Assembly: GCF_901709675.1 (NCBI RefSeq)
Contig: NC_051104.1
Coordinates: forward strand, 7,448,501-7,512,500
Length of the DNA: 64,000 nucleotides
DNA from: Syngnathus acus
Taxonomy: Eukaryota > Chordata > Actinopteri > Syngnathiformes > Syngnathidae
Direction of reading: 5' to 3'
In this document: piece after piece, positions 1-12,241 of the stretch
How positions within the stretch are numbered: position 1 is the first letter of the stretch
How the letters are laid out: every line of letters starts with the position of its first letter
The notes under the pieces: model-generated
Databases searched by the model: none
Told to the model about the DNA's origin: nothing
Seen by the model: only the letters and a program-made list of their open reading frames with translations
Made by a program: the position numbers and the translations under genes

Positions 1-2035
1 TGAAGATAATACTCAGCTAATGCCAATCAATGGAAAAAAAAATGTATTCAGATGCGTTTGTATATGGAACACCTGCAAACACAAATTAAGTCCAAATAAG
101 ATTAAAAAAAAGGGAAAATTGCTTTAGAATTTTACAATATTGGATATTAAATATAATATTCACATGAAATGTTTCAAGATTATTATCATGCACGCTATGA
201 CAACATTGTTTAGCTGCTTTTTTTTTTCTTTTGGAGTTATTGTTAGTTAATGTTAACCCAAACTAGAAATAGAACAAGCATCTAAATGCTGATAGTTTTA
301 TTCAGGCTTCCCCACTCGTTTTCTCACAGTTTGAGGCAACCTAGCGTGGCTCACAGTTTTTCCCGCCTTGTGCTGCTCTCCTTGGAGGCGAAGTCAAAAG
401 GTTTTTCATTTATCTCCGACCAAAGACGAAGCACAAACACGAATCCCCCGAGAGACCCACAAGGAAAGTAGCAACACCTTGCCCCAAATATCTGATCTTG
501 GAGGAGCAAAAAATAGCATACGCGTATTTGTTTGCCGGGTCGCAAGCTTACGTTGTTCCCTTGACACGACATTGTCATTGAACATTTTGCCGTCGTGCGC
601 TAGGCGTATAAAAATCTTTTTTTGGGGGGAAAGACATGTTCTGAGAACAAAGGATAATTATATTTGTGGAACATGCGGTGTTGTTGGTAATGTTTTGTAA
701 CTCCGAGATGATGCATCGATATCTTAATATGTGCATTTGTTTGGTTTGATGCTTCTGCATTTTTGTTTTTTGATTACTTACTATTGATGCATCAATATGC
801 TAAAAAGTTTAATTAGAGAAGAGAACTCACGCAAGTGCTACAAAAAACGTAACAATTACTCAAGCCCTAAATATGTACTTTCCGAGCGATGACAACAAAT
901 GCGACAAAGCAAATAAGAAAGAAATAAGAAAAGAAGAGAAATTAGAAGGCCTGCTTTCACCCACAGACAGAAAGTTTCAGTCTGAGTTGTCAGCTTTGGT
1001 CTCTTGGCTACAGGGCATGTGGGATAGCCCAGCTTCTTGGCAGCCATTTCTACCTTAAGCGGGAAAAACAATCTTTGTACGCTTCTGTCTGGGCTTCTGA
1101 CTCATTCCGCTTGTGAGCATGTTTTGTTTTGGGAGGAGTCCGTTTCTGACTTTGCATGTGGCTTTTTACATTTTATGTGGGCTTCTGTTTCTTATATAGC
1201 CTCCTTGTGCGTGCCTATGCATGAATGCATATTTGGTTTTATGACTTTTGTGTAAGCGGGGGAGAGAAAAAATGACTAAAGAGTGAGCCTTGGCACATGA
1301 GGGGAAAGTCAGAAAAGGAAAAGCAAAAGTTTGCATCACATTTTTTGGAGTGGGGGTGTGAACTCATTTTTTGTTTCGCTCTTTTGTGCAACAAAAGGAT
1401 TTATGCAGGAGTTTCTCAGTCTGCTTTTTCATTTTTAATCAAAGCGAAAAAGACATTTTAGGATTGTACTGTATATGAATGTATAAATGACAGAATGGCA
1501 TGATAATAATAATAATAAAAAGTTCCTTTCATTATATTTGGGCTAAACTGCCTGAAGGGGGTAAAAGAAAGCTTTAACATTTCATATCATGTCATACTCG
1601 CGCTCTCCTCAGATTACACTGAGATGTCTCCTATATAAATTATTCAAATTCAGTCTTTAAATATTGGTTGCTTTTCGGTATATAAAAAAAAAAGGATGTA
1701 CTTTTTATCCCAAGCTTTCAGCAGTACAATTGGAATATCAGTGTTTCCTTTTTCACATGACTCGAACTAGCAATAGACTAGACTTTTTTGCATAGTTGTG
1801 ATGCTCCCTTTTAATAAATCAGGTTGGTCCGCAAATCTCACCGACTCAAGTTGTTTAACGGCCATTGCTAATGTTCATGTGCTTCCCTCTCTCTTTGTCT
1901 TGTCTGCGGAGTCGACCTAATCGCTGCTGACAGTCAGCTTTGCTCTTTTCTTAGCGCCGCGTCGCTTGCAATCAGTGACAGTGAAGTCAGGCAGCAGGAA
2001 GGGCTTGTGTGAAGTCAACACCCACTCGGGCCCAC

Positions 2036-2066
2036 CACACACACACACACACGCGCGCGCGCACAC
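2036..2066. repeat. (CA)n(CG)n microsatellite
   Basis: About ten CA units followed by five CG units and a short CA tail. It explains the His/Thr- and Val/Cys-rich open frames on the minus strand here. Alternating purine-pyrimidine sequence of this length can adopt Z-DNA; no function is implied. Confidence 0.9.
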
Positions 2067-4794
2067 GTGCAAACACTGAAAGTCGCACCCACGAGCAAAT
2101 AAAAAGTCTCTCGCTTGTGCACACAAATGTATATTAAATTCATAAATGCACACATGGACATGACAATAGGCACATGCACACATTTGTGAACGCACACTCT
2201 TGCTTTCAAAACAATAAAACCAGCTCAACTGGAGAGCCACTGGCCTCCTTGTATGTGGGTCAGACCCATGCAAAGCTGTATTGATTTTTCGGGCTGCATG
2301 TCTGACCGCGTGCAACGCGTTGAAAAAGTTTGACAGCAGCAAACACGGCAGCAAGCAGCAATATTTAACACGCGGCCATTCGCAGTCGAGAGGTTCGCTC
2401 GCCTTTCCTCGTCAGCGCCCCGCCAATTGGCAGACAATGGACCCGTTTGATAAAGAGGAGGGCTGACATTCGAACGGGCAATTTGTGAGTGACAGACCAG
2501 GAGGAAGGGATGAAGAGAAGGGGGAGGCGGTGGCAAGTGAGGGGTCAGGAATTTGCCTCTTTAAAGAATGTAGCGTCACCCATATGTCCGTCTGCCCTGG
2601 TGCATGCTTGATGGAGTGGAAGGATGGGGATGCGAGAGTGCTCTCTTCTTCCTCTCTCTATTTCCACTCTACTTTCTCTGGTGCACAGCAAATGCTTATT
2701 GTTTGTTTCCCAATTGGATTAAACCATGCACTGGACATTTAGGACAAAGTAGAAAAAGCTTTCAAGCCAAAAAGTTTTCTGTAGAAGAAGTCAGATACTG
2801 AGCAAAGAAGCAAACAATGATAGGTTGCTTTACATAATATGTGAGAGAGATTTTGAAAATGGATTCAAAAATCCTTTGTTGTCGCATTTTAGACCAGCTT
2901 AGACTGTCTAACCACTTACTGGAGCAGTCAGTCAAGAGTGACTGATTGGCTTTCTTTTAATGTTACACATGCGAAAGAATGCTGTCCTTGACAATTTCGG
3001 AATGTGAGCGTAAATGGTAAATCCTGGTTAAAGGTGATACGGATGTTCTCCGTGTTGCTCGAGGCAAACGTGAGGCAATCTAGAGCACTTTTGTCACTAG
3101 AGACTTTATCTCTTAGGTCATGGGGTCCAAGGACGATTACTTTGAATTTGTCTGACTTTAGTCGTGAGAAATTGTTGGTAATGAAACTCTTGAATTCTTT
3201 AAGATGTGCCTGAAAGCTTGGCTAACTGCTTGCTTTGTTTCATGCAAATATGAGGTAGTGTGCCCTACAGGTCCAACTATGGACGAGACACCATGACCAA
3301 GTTTTATATGTAAACAATCTGACAAGTAAGAATCTAAATTGATAGTCCTCAAATAAACTTGTTCTACAGGAATTCATGCATTTTTTGTCAACTGCTTTCA
3401 CAAGGCTTTTGTAATGATGATTAGATATCGGTCTGTAGATGGCTTTGCCGAGAAGTCATGAGAAGAGCATCCACAAAAAGATGCTTTGTTGACGTAAGAA
3501 TGCCCTCAAGTCAAAAACTAAATTATGCTTATAAATGTGGCTTGCAGAGGAGATTCTTTTTCAAATACTCCATTGAAGCAAGGCATGGACATTTTCTGTC
3601 CCGCTCCATTACGTTTTGAATAATAATCCGTGCTCAAAATACAGAAAAATATAGTTGTGCAAATTATATTTTGCCTGAGACAGTCTGGAAAAGTTGTTCC
3701 AAAATATTATTAAACATACCAAGTCATACCTGAGACTGTTCTGAAACTCCTAGCTAATAGCAACACGTAACCTCTTTGTTTAATGTGACTTAACCAAATG
3801 AGCTAATAGGAGTATTATTATCCACTGGAACTAAAGGTGACCCCCCCCCCCCCTCGAGCACATGTAAAAAGTCGCTGCCACATTCAGGAATTCCTAACAG
3901 TAATGGAATGGCGTCCTCTCCTTGCAGAAAAAAATGTGCTTGACGTCACCATTGAAGTATTTTCAAATGACCTCTTATTAATCCTGCAAATGTGCTTCTC
4001 ATATTTATTGCACTGGTACTTTTTGACCCTCACCAAAAATTGGCTAATTTGCAAAAAATGGCTGAATTTGGGAGAGGGGGGTTAAAGACCACTTAGAGCT
4101 AGCTAATGGCTTGCTCATTTGAATAAGTGCACTCCGCTCAGGAGAGGGCTAGCTGAAAGAAGCCCCCCCCACCCCGATCATTGTGAATATTTTCCACCTT
4201 TTTCCCTTCTGGTGACATTATTTTGCCATTTGTTATCCCTGTATGCTGTAGGCTTTTTCCAAATTTCAATCATGTCTAATTTCTCCAGTCAGTTACTACC
4301 TTTAAGGTGTGTTGTACTGTAAATTCATTTGGAACTTTCTGTCTTACTCCCTATTCATTAGGGTAGTAATGGGCAACTCTTAAGAATAACCAGAGGGCTA
4401 AACGGAAGCAGGAAAGTAATGCCATGAACAAGAGAGACAGAATCGCAAGAGTTCAGTCATTTCCATTAAAGCTGCACGAGAGAGAGGGAGAGAACATGAT
4501 ATGTGACAAACGATGCCAGACCAGCATATTGCGTCAAGCTGGATCGTGTAGAGTCGATTGCCCCTCGGTCATGTCTGCTACATATCTTATTTCATGAGGT
4601 CAATTTCAGATTTTATAACATGGTGATTAGATTACATGCAAGATATTAATTGTAGGAATGAATCGAAACACATTAGATCAATGTGGTCAGTTTTATGAAA
4701 TTAGCAGAACATGAATCTGAGAGTATATGTGGACTGTTTCGTCAATGTGTTTTTGTATGTAAAATTGGAGACTTTCAGTGGAATGCTGAGATAG

Positions 4795-5035
4795 AATAAG
4801 AAGCTCTATCTTCCAGGAGTAGAGCCGCTGCTCCTCTACATAGAGAGGAGCCAGATGAGGTGGTGTTTTTGGCATGTTAAATTGATCCAGGTTACTCTCT
4901 AGAGACTACAACACCTGCTTTGTCTGGGAAAGATCCCCGCACATGAGCATGAGAGTGAAATTTTGGCTTTCTTGCTTAAGCTGCTGCCCCTGCAACCTGA
5001 TCACAGATAAGCGGCAGAAAATGAATGGATGGATA
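4795..5035 (+). mobile_element. decayed LINE-type 3' end (teleost)
   Basis: Matches, from memory, a very common fish retroelement end: GGAGTAGAGCCGCTGCTCCT, GAGGAGCCAGATGAGGTGG, then after a deletion GCTGCTGCCCC, GATAAGCGGCAGAAAATGAA and a terminal GGATGGAT repeat. The central part present in intact copies is missing, so this is an internally deleted, old insertion. The family name (Rex1/L2-like) is uncertain. Confidence 0.65.
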
Positions 5036-7029
5036 TCTGACTCCATGTGTGAATTAAGCCGCATGGGAGAAAAAAGATCACAATTCTGTCATTTGAACCA
5101 TGTTGCGTGAATGTAGCTTGAGAAACTTACTATAGTAGTTTGACTCTGTTTCTTTCAGCATATACAGTTGAAAGAAATGTAAGAAAATCCATTTTAGCAT
5201 GTTCAGTGTGTTTACGGATGACCCCTTTGAGCTAAATGAATAGAAGTGGCTTTAGGGAGTGCAGCGCAAAATCCCGAGCAAGATGTTCATTTGCAACGTG
5301 CTAGGATAATTACCAATTTACCACTCTGCGATCGATCTTGCTTCATAATACACATTCATGATTCACCGTCTTTTGTTTTCTTGATGCCTGCGAGGGATGC
5401 GTGACTTATACAACAGAGGATACGTCGGTCGCTTCTGTCTTGCACATAACTTCATTGTGTGTTCATAGACTTTCCCACTGTGGTCCCACACATAAAAAGA
5501 CATTGCCTGAAGATCCAACGGTGTTCTGTTTGGCTCCAGGTTTTAACTCACTAACAACAAGAGGGTTGACAAACCAGCTAATGAAAAGTCTTGAGTAAGA
5601 TGTCGCTTCAAGTCACACTATGTATATTGAAATATGTAACGTGCCATTCCAGGGAGAGACATATTAAAATCCATACATCACGTGAGCATACAAGCTCTGT
5701 AGACAAGCAGTATGCACATTTGTGGAGTCAAATATTTTCAATTATTCACTCACTCATACAGTGAGTGTCCACTTCTGTTCCTCAAGGTTGGGCTAATTAT
5801 GGGCTTTGTAATGAATATAAATTATAGAAATAATAATAATTTGATAATTGCATCAACCTTTGCAAATTACACTGTATATTATTGCTAGCATTAAAATGAA
5901 TGGTGTTTTCATATCAAAGTGTTTTGTCAACTAAATGAGATGACAAGTACAAATGCTGAAGGAAATGTCTTGAACATAAGTTCAAGAATGAGGCAGAGAA
6001 GGAAATAACAGCGTAGCCATGGTTACCTTCCGCATCATTGCTCGTGTTTTAATATGTCAGTGCACACACAGTAGTAAACTCCGCGTTGAATCATTAACTG
6101 TAGGAAATAGATCATTAAAAGTTCAAAAGAGATCTAGGTTAAACTCACAGAGTGAACACTATACCCTTTAAAATCTTAAAAGGCAAAAGAAGCAGAGGAC
6201 GCAGTCTATGAATAGTCCAATGAGCTCACGACTACCCTAAGGGTCAGCGTTGCATGTCCTCCGTAGACAAGCAAGAGTGGAGTTTGTCATTGAGGACCTT
6301 TACATTTCAAACACTTGATGAGGCGACTTGGAAGAGCGACTCGTGTCAGGACAGGTGATCTACATTTGCTTTGCAAACCTTGAGGAAATGTTAGGGACTG
6401 TACTAAAATGACAAACATGAGAGCAAGCATATATTTTTTTAAGAGCATGGTAAGGTGATGACGATTTACGCTATCCGTACTTTTGGTTAATCCAATATAT
6501 CCTTCCTACATCATTAATAAGAAATGTCATTGAGGAGTCTCCTGACAGTCACCAAGATTCTTCTAAGACCCCTTCGCACACTTGGCCTTGCTCTCAACTT
6601 CTCTTGCCCTAATGATGACCCTAGGCCCACTTTTAATCACCATTTGCCTTGCCCCTTTAACATATCATTCCACTCGCCTGCACAGGTTTAATTCCAGAAG
6701 AGATGGATTCGTGACATGAAGTGCCCTTCAGAAATAATCTTTTACATTTTTTTAATTCCCATTTTTATTCTAATTTGTATTTGCTTTAATGGCTTTAGTG
6801 TAGCCATATGAACAGCTGTATTGAGATAAAGTATCATCCCCATATGCAAAGGGAAAACAATCTCTTCACATTACAGACTCTGAAAATGGGGAAAAAAGAA
6901 AAAAGCACTTAATCAACTAACATTGATATTACTTCTGGCAATTAGTAGCATGCTGGTAATGATATGAGGTTTCAGCTGTAAATAATTATGCTGCCTGCAG
7001 GCCATACTTTAATTCTCGGCTGTATCTAT

Positions 7030-7262
7030 AAACAATAATCAAACCAACAGCGGCAGGCTAAAAGTTGGAGATTTGCTCTCGCAGAGGAGCAGTTTAAGAG
7101 CAGCTTATTGGAGCCCCGTGGTGATGCCGGCAGTCAGGGTCACCTTCAGGTGCTCTTGCATGTACACTGGCGTGCTATTGCACAGCGCTATTGATCAGCA
7201 ATGTGCCGAGACACAAAGAGTGGAGCTGCATTCACGGGGCTTGCTCAATGCTTTGATATGAA
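7030..7262. promoter_or_regulatory. candidate conserved non-coding element
   Basis: A non-repetitive, balanced-composition block with E-box-like CAGGTG and CAGCTG-type motifs, standing out from AT-rich surroundings. It contains a short spurious open frame but no splice signals. Looks like vertebrate enhancer sequence; conservation was not tested. Confidence 0.3.
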
Positions 7263-7559
7263 ATCAAATGATGTGTCTGGTAAACACAACGGAATGCAAC
7301 AAAATGAGCTGTTCAAAAAGAATAGATCTTGTTTTATATATAAATATAAAACATAACTATGATATATAAATATTTCTTTTCAATGGATCCTCTGCTGTTC
7401 GCATGGGATCAGGATGGAAATCTGCAGTGCATTGTGAAGGAAGAAAAAAATAAATAAAAAAAATACAATGAATGACCCTTGCATAATGTTATCACAAATT
7501 ATGAAATCAAAACGGTTTAATATTTTAAATCCATCTTAAAAATAAATGTCTTACAGATG

Positions 7560-8330
7560 ATCTGGGTTCTTTATATAAGCCACATCCAGTGACACTTGCC
7601 AGTTAACTTTTATTCACTGTCCAACAGCAAACAGGCAGCGCGCTGATGAGTACAGACTAAGATGAAGAGCATAATTAAGGAAACACATGAAAGCCGACAC
7701 CGGGTGTGAGATTAATTAGGTGCATGCCAATAGCTCATCAATAGCCGATTAACTAATGACACATGGCCCAATGAGGGCTATTGAGCTGCTCCTAGTTTGC
7801 TGTGTTAATAGGTTGGAGCTGACATTCAGAGTGAAAGCTGACACACAACGACGAGGCGAAGAGGGCCAAACTGCAAAATCACAAATGTAGTCAAACGGCA
7901 TCGATGTAACGTGCTCTCGTGGGATGCCAGTGATTACTGTGACCACAATGTGACAGAATTCCCATCCTTTCAGTGATAATTAAAAATGACCCCAAAGGGG
8001 CCCTCCCCTCCCCTCCCCGGAAATAGAAGGCAGGACTCAATCTCGATTAATGGCGTTGGAATGGCCAACATCAAGTTCGCCACTTTATGATAATGATTGT
8101 AAAGAGAATAATGAACACTTGGATGAGGGATGAACAATCCCATGTCCTGCAGTCGAATCCCTATACAGGTTAATTAGGTAAGATAACATAATTAGCCACT
8201 CTCATGCCTGCACTAAGAATAAATTGGATAAGATGGCGATTTAGGTCTATATTAATCGGATAAACGATCAATGACAGTTTAGCTAGGACGTTGGCGGTCT
8301 GAATTAGAGCATATCTTATTCATGTATCTT
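7560..8330. promoter_or_regulatory. candidate enhancer block, homeodomain-site rich
   Basis: Repeated TAATTA-type cores (CATAATTAAGG, GATTAATTAGG, GTTAATTAGG, CATAATTAGCC) and ATTAATCG/ATCAAT sites, embedded in non-repetitive sequence with no coding potential. This is the look of developmental conserved non-coding elements. A C-rich interruption at ~7990-8025 splits it into two halves. Inference only. Confidence 0.42.
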
Positions 8331-8699
8331 AACGAAGACAGAAAAATGATCTGTTGTGATTATATCAGTTTGTGTGTATCAGTAAATAACATTTTATTTA
8401 CATTGCTATTTTCGGCCTTTGTTGTAGCAAAATTGTCAAATCAGTCGCAGTTTTTTGTACATGTAACCTGCTAAATGTGTCGCTCCTATTTTTTTTTTTT
8501 TTTAGCCTTACGTCTGGTTCGCAATTTAGAATAACTGTTGTGGTTTAGCCTGATACATCGTTTGGAAGTTTAGCGTCGTCCTGCAAATTTTGGATGGATT
8601 CCTAATTGCGCTGCCTCTGGTATTGGAAATATACTGTATTACATAATACTGTGGGATTATTTGTCAAATATTTTTGAACATAAGCCAATTTGAATCTTT

Positions 8700-8945
8700 T
8701 TCTCAGAGCAGCTGGTTAGGTTAACTTGCTGGCTTCCCTCCCGCTTGAGAAATGCATTTTTCTGCAGCTACCTTTCAATAATGTATAATGCAATTGTCAT
8801 ATGCTACATAATGCATGTTTACAAAGCAGAGCAAGTATTTTACCTTCGGTTTGGCAGAGTTTATTGTCACTGTGGAAAGGTGATAAAGTGGCCATCTTTA
8901 CCAGTAATGTCTCCCTCTGAGCCCCAATGAAATAATAAAGGGCCA
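8700..8945. promoter_or_regulatory. candidate conserved non-coding element
   Basis: Contains several ATGCAT/AATGCAAT octamer-like cores (for example ATAATGCAATTGTCATATG and CATAATGCATGTTT) and CAAT/TTTATTG pairs in non-repetitive sequence. No splice borders or coding pattern. Could bind POU-type factors (inference). Confidence 0.33.
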
Positions 8946-10440
8946 TGGATTTTTGAGTGGAGCAACATTTCACACTCATTAATAATAAAATAGACTGAAA
9001 AGACAACAAACGGTGATGCCATCTGCTAGTTGTGACCTCCATAAAGATGCAACTTTTTTCTTGGCAGGTGTCGGGCATATACATATGTACGTCTTTTAGG
9101 AAACAGTTTGAAAACATTTTGGTTTATGTCATCCAAAGAAAAAATAATCAATCCTCGGCCCATCTATTTGTACTTTGCATCCTACTTTCACTTGCGCTTC
9201 TTGTTGCAATGAGAGAAAGAGAACATGAGGAGGTTATATGAGCCGCATGCATGTGTGTTGACGACAATGCCATGACAACTACTTTGGAGCTGACCATCAG
9301 GACAGACTATGTGGGCCTCTGAAGGTAACCTTCCTTTACATTAAATTGAAAACGCATTTTTGACTGCATTGTTGTTAAAAGTGTGACTTGCGCTTTAATA
9401 GACAAAGACGGACATATTATGGATGGTGAGCATCTTTGTTTGGCAGGGCGGGGGAAAGTGTGTGCCCCCTTTTACTTGGATTTGTGTCTTGAGGGAGGCT
9501 GGCTGTTTTCAAACACTGAGAACAAATACAATATTCTTTAGTGCACGGTGCCCTGTCCCTTGGTGACTATTGAATTACACTCCTTATCCATGTTTGTGGA
9601 AAAAGAAAAAAAGCGTCAAGCAAAGATTTTATGTTGGACTCTGCTGCAGAAAATTGGACGTGGCTTGTGTTGTGCAACACAGAGCCCAGTGTCACTCTGG
9701 ATTAAGGCCTGATTGGGTTTAGCAGACTGGATGACAGAGGAGATGCTCACTCTCGGGAAAACAGAGGGAGACTGGAGAAGGTCAACTATTGTGTCAAGTC
9801 ATTTTGGTGGAATGATGTGGAAAACCTTGCTCATTAAGGATCTATTTTTAGACTTGATATTCTTCATTATTTGGGTTTTTGCAGGCTAATTGTATTCACG
9901 ACAGCTTTTTTTAAATTTCCAGTATTGTGTTACTGGTGATATGATCAATTGACAAATCCGTCAATTTTTTTTCTTTTTAAATACTATTCTTCTCCGGGCC
10001 GTGATAAGGTGCATGGACTCTGCCTCATTAACATTGAGCGCACACTGGCTCCGGTTTCACAGACTTATTACGCCTTGAGTAATTTGAAACAATTACAAAA
10101 ACACTAGCCCACTTGTTACAACACTCATTTTGCCTCGCATATACAAACCACGAGCTTTACATGTTTTTCAATCACACCCCAGTGGAGCAGCAGTGTTCAG
10201 TGCAAAAAAGTCTTCCATTTCATACTAGCTCCCATAGTATGGTATAATCTTTCACACTTTGCCTGAGGTTTGTTTTGCTATTTCAGCAGAAACTTGTGCA
10301 AGCTATGTGAATGATCATAAAAAAAGAAATGGTAACAATATCAATTGATAAACTGTCACTTCAAATGAATTATCTAGTTGAACAATCAATGCTATTTTTT
10401 TGTTTATCTCTTATACTGCTATAAATGGCTCCCATTGTCC

Positions 10441-10458
10441 TGTACTCTCTAGAGTACA
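10441..10458. repeat. 18-bp inverted repeat
   Basis: TGTACTCT and AGAGTACA form perfect 8-bp arms around a 2-bp centre, 7 nt before the telomere-like repeat. Possibly a fragment of a transposon end; no second copy was recognised. Confidence 0.6.
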
Positions 10459-10465
10459 TTGTGAA

Positions 10466-10486
10466 TAACCCTAACCCTAACCCTAA
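10466..10486 (-). repeat. interstitial telomere-like repeat
   Basis: Three tandem CCCTAA units (TTAGGG on the minus strand), flanked by one partial unit. It lies between ordinary non-coding sequences, so it is internal. A related but shorter CCCTAACCCTG occurs near 13.48 kb in a similar local context. Confidence 0.85.
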
Positions 10487-10984
10487 AACATTTTATATAA
10501 AAAAACAACTGACCACAATTCATTAGAAAATGTTGTCATATCTAAATCAGAGGATTTGTATATTGTTATGAATACTTTGCTGGCTTTACCAAGCGGTGAT
10601 GGACAGACACAGTTTCAGCCCTAAACTTCATAGCTGAACAGAGGTCAGGACTGAGAAAGGTTCTGGTCCAATGTGACCACTGACATTTGGCATTCCTTTG
10701 TGCTGTTCTTCAAATGACAACCAGCCAAGAATGCCCTTGGAAATTTCAAGGAGTTCCCAATACCAGGAAATACCTTGATCCAAATTGTGTGAGATTTTAT
10801 CTTTTGGTCTAAATTCCACTCACTTAATTGCAATTGTTCTTGATTGGCACCTGAGTATTTACATGGTGATTTGACTGTAATGAAAATGTGTACTAGTCGT
10901 ATTACACCATCATTCATTCTAAGTCCGGCTTGTTTTGACATTTTTATGGTGGAAAGTTTTCAAAGTCATTTTCCAAGGTTTTGC

Positions 10985-11165
10985 TTCCCCTCTCTTTCAG
11001 CAACGTACATAATCTGTTAGCATCAGAGGAGCACACATGCATAAATAATTGCCCAATTCACTTTAAGGGGGCCAGCGTAGATTAATTAAGCCTGAATACT
11101 AATTATGTTTTCTGTCTACACCAACTGACGCGCTTGTTGTGTTAATAAGAAACTGTTGGGTGGGT
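10985..11165. promoter_or_regulatory. candidate conserved non-coding element
   Basis: Contains ATAATTGCCCAATTC, GATTAATTAAG and CTAATTATG homeodomain-type cores within about 100 nt, in non-repetitive sequence with no coding signal. Enhancer-like by composition only. Confidence 0.33.
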
Positions 11166-11914
11166 CACAATTACTGTGCACACATCAAAAAGATCACACT
11201 TTGAGGGTAACATTAGCTAGATGCCTTGCTTTTATATTAACTGAAGAGATGCATGTGTGCCCTCAATTTGTCTTTCACATTGCCACACAGGCATATCATG
11301 ACAGATGCTGTTTACTCTATTATGTCTCTTAAAAACAAACTTGCATCATGCAGGCAAGAAACACAAATGTGATATTGTATTTCAAAGATCTAGGAGGACA
11401 CACATGTATGTACAGCCTTGTCATTTTCAGGAGCACCCATGTCCTTGACTCCTTTGCCTATTGCACGTCTACAAATGGTAGCTTTAGCTGGGTGAAGATG
11501 ATTTTTTGTTGTCCACGCTCTCCTGGCACTAGCGCACACTGGGACTGAGGAAGACAGCTCAAAGCCGAGGCCTTGTTTACAGCTGCGTGGGGAAGAAAAC
11601 AGGCAGACGTAAATGAGGGTTGACGGTTTCATGAAGCACAATTGCTTGACGGCGGATTCAATGTGACTGCGCTGAACTGGGCGATGATCCGTACAGTATG
11701 CAAAATTCACTTTCTAGCTGGTCTGTGCCCACCAGCCCCCAGCAGCAAGCGGTCTTCCCCAAAGCCTTCTAGCTATGCCTTTGAATGCAACAAGAACTGA
11801 ACAAGGCATTGTTGTGCTCAATTCCTTTTGACAACAATCGCATTTACCAAGGAAGAAATGGAGGGAAAAGTTGGTTATGCCACCAGTTACAAATGACGTT
11901 TTCCTCATTTTCAG

Positions 11915-12241
11915 CAGGGGCGTCAAACTCATCGTAGCCATAGATTCCTTCCGAGAGCCATTGCAACTGTCAATGCAACTGTCAACGCCCAATATTATAT
12001 ACAATAGAAGCGACACAACAAACTGATGAATAACTAGCTTTGAAATCAGGGACTAGCAAAAACTGTTTAAAAAGATGAATGGGAATAAAAATTGCCAGCA
12101 ATATCTCTATTTTTTTAATGTAAAGACAATTTGTAATTGTTGTATTGGCACAAATTGATGCACAATTTGTCTTTGCCGACCGCATAAAATGATGTGCGGG
12201 CCGTATCTGGCCCCCGGGCCTTGGGTTTGACACCTATGCTG
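11915..12241. mobile_element. non-autonomous hAT-like transposon (MITE)
   Basis: About 327 bp bounded by imperfect terminal inverted repeats: AGGGGCGTCAAACTCAT at the left and GGGTTTGACACCTATGCTG at the right. The right end includes GGGCCGTATCTGGCCCCCGG, a sequence I recognise from fish elements of this kind. No transposase is encoded; small open frames inside are incidental. An 8-bp target duplication is not evident, so the copy is old. Confidence 0.68.

Larger units (their letters stand above)
1..7029. other. non-coding 5' flank or first intron, left part
   Basis: AT-rich non-coding sequence. I see no exon, tRNA or other RNA gene. Short open frames are unconserved-looking and carry microsatellite or low-complexity residues. 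Contents that can be named: a CA/CG dinucleotide tract near 2.04 kb, a C-run at 3840-3854, and a LINE-type 3' end near 4.9 kb. The initiator exon of ofcc1 could lie here but is too short (a few codons) to recognise. Confidence 0.6.
8946..10984. other. non-coding stretch without recognised gene
   Basis: AT-rich sequence with no exon-like block or RNA gene. Named contents are the telomere-like repeat at 10466-10486 and a short inverted repeat just before it. The small minus-strand frames at 10.6-10.9 kb lack any feature of a real exon. Confidence 0.5.

Noticed and set aside
1917-2354. 145-codon open frame on the minus strand, rich in Cys/Val/Ala
   Set aside because: It runs through the CA/CG microsatellite, which explains its length and composition; no splice sites, start context or family resemblance.
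10466-10486. Telomere or chromosome end
   Set aside because: Only three repeat units with normal non-coding sequence on both sides.
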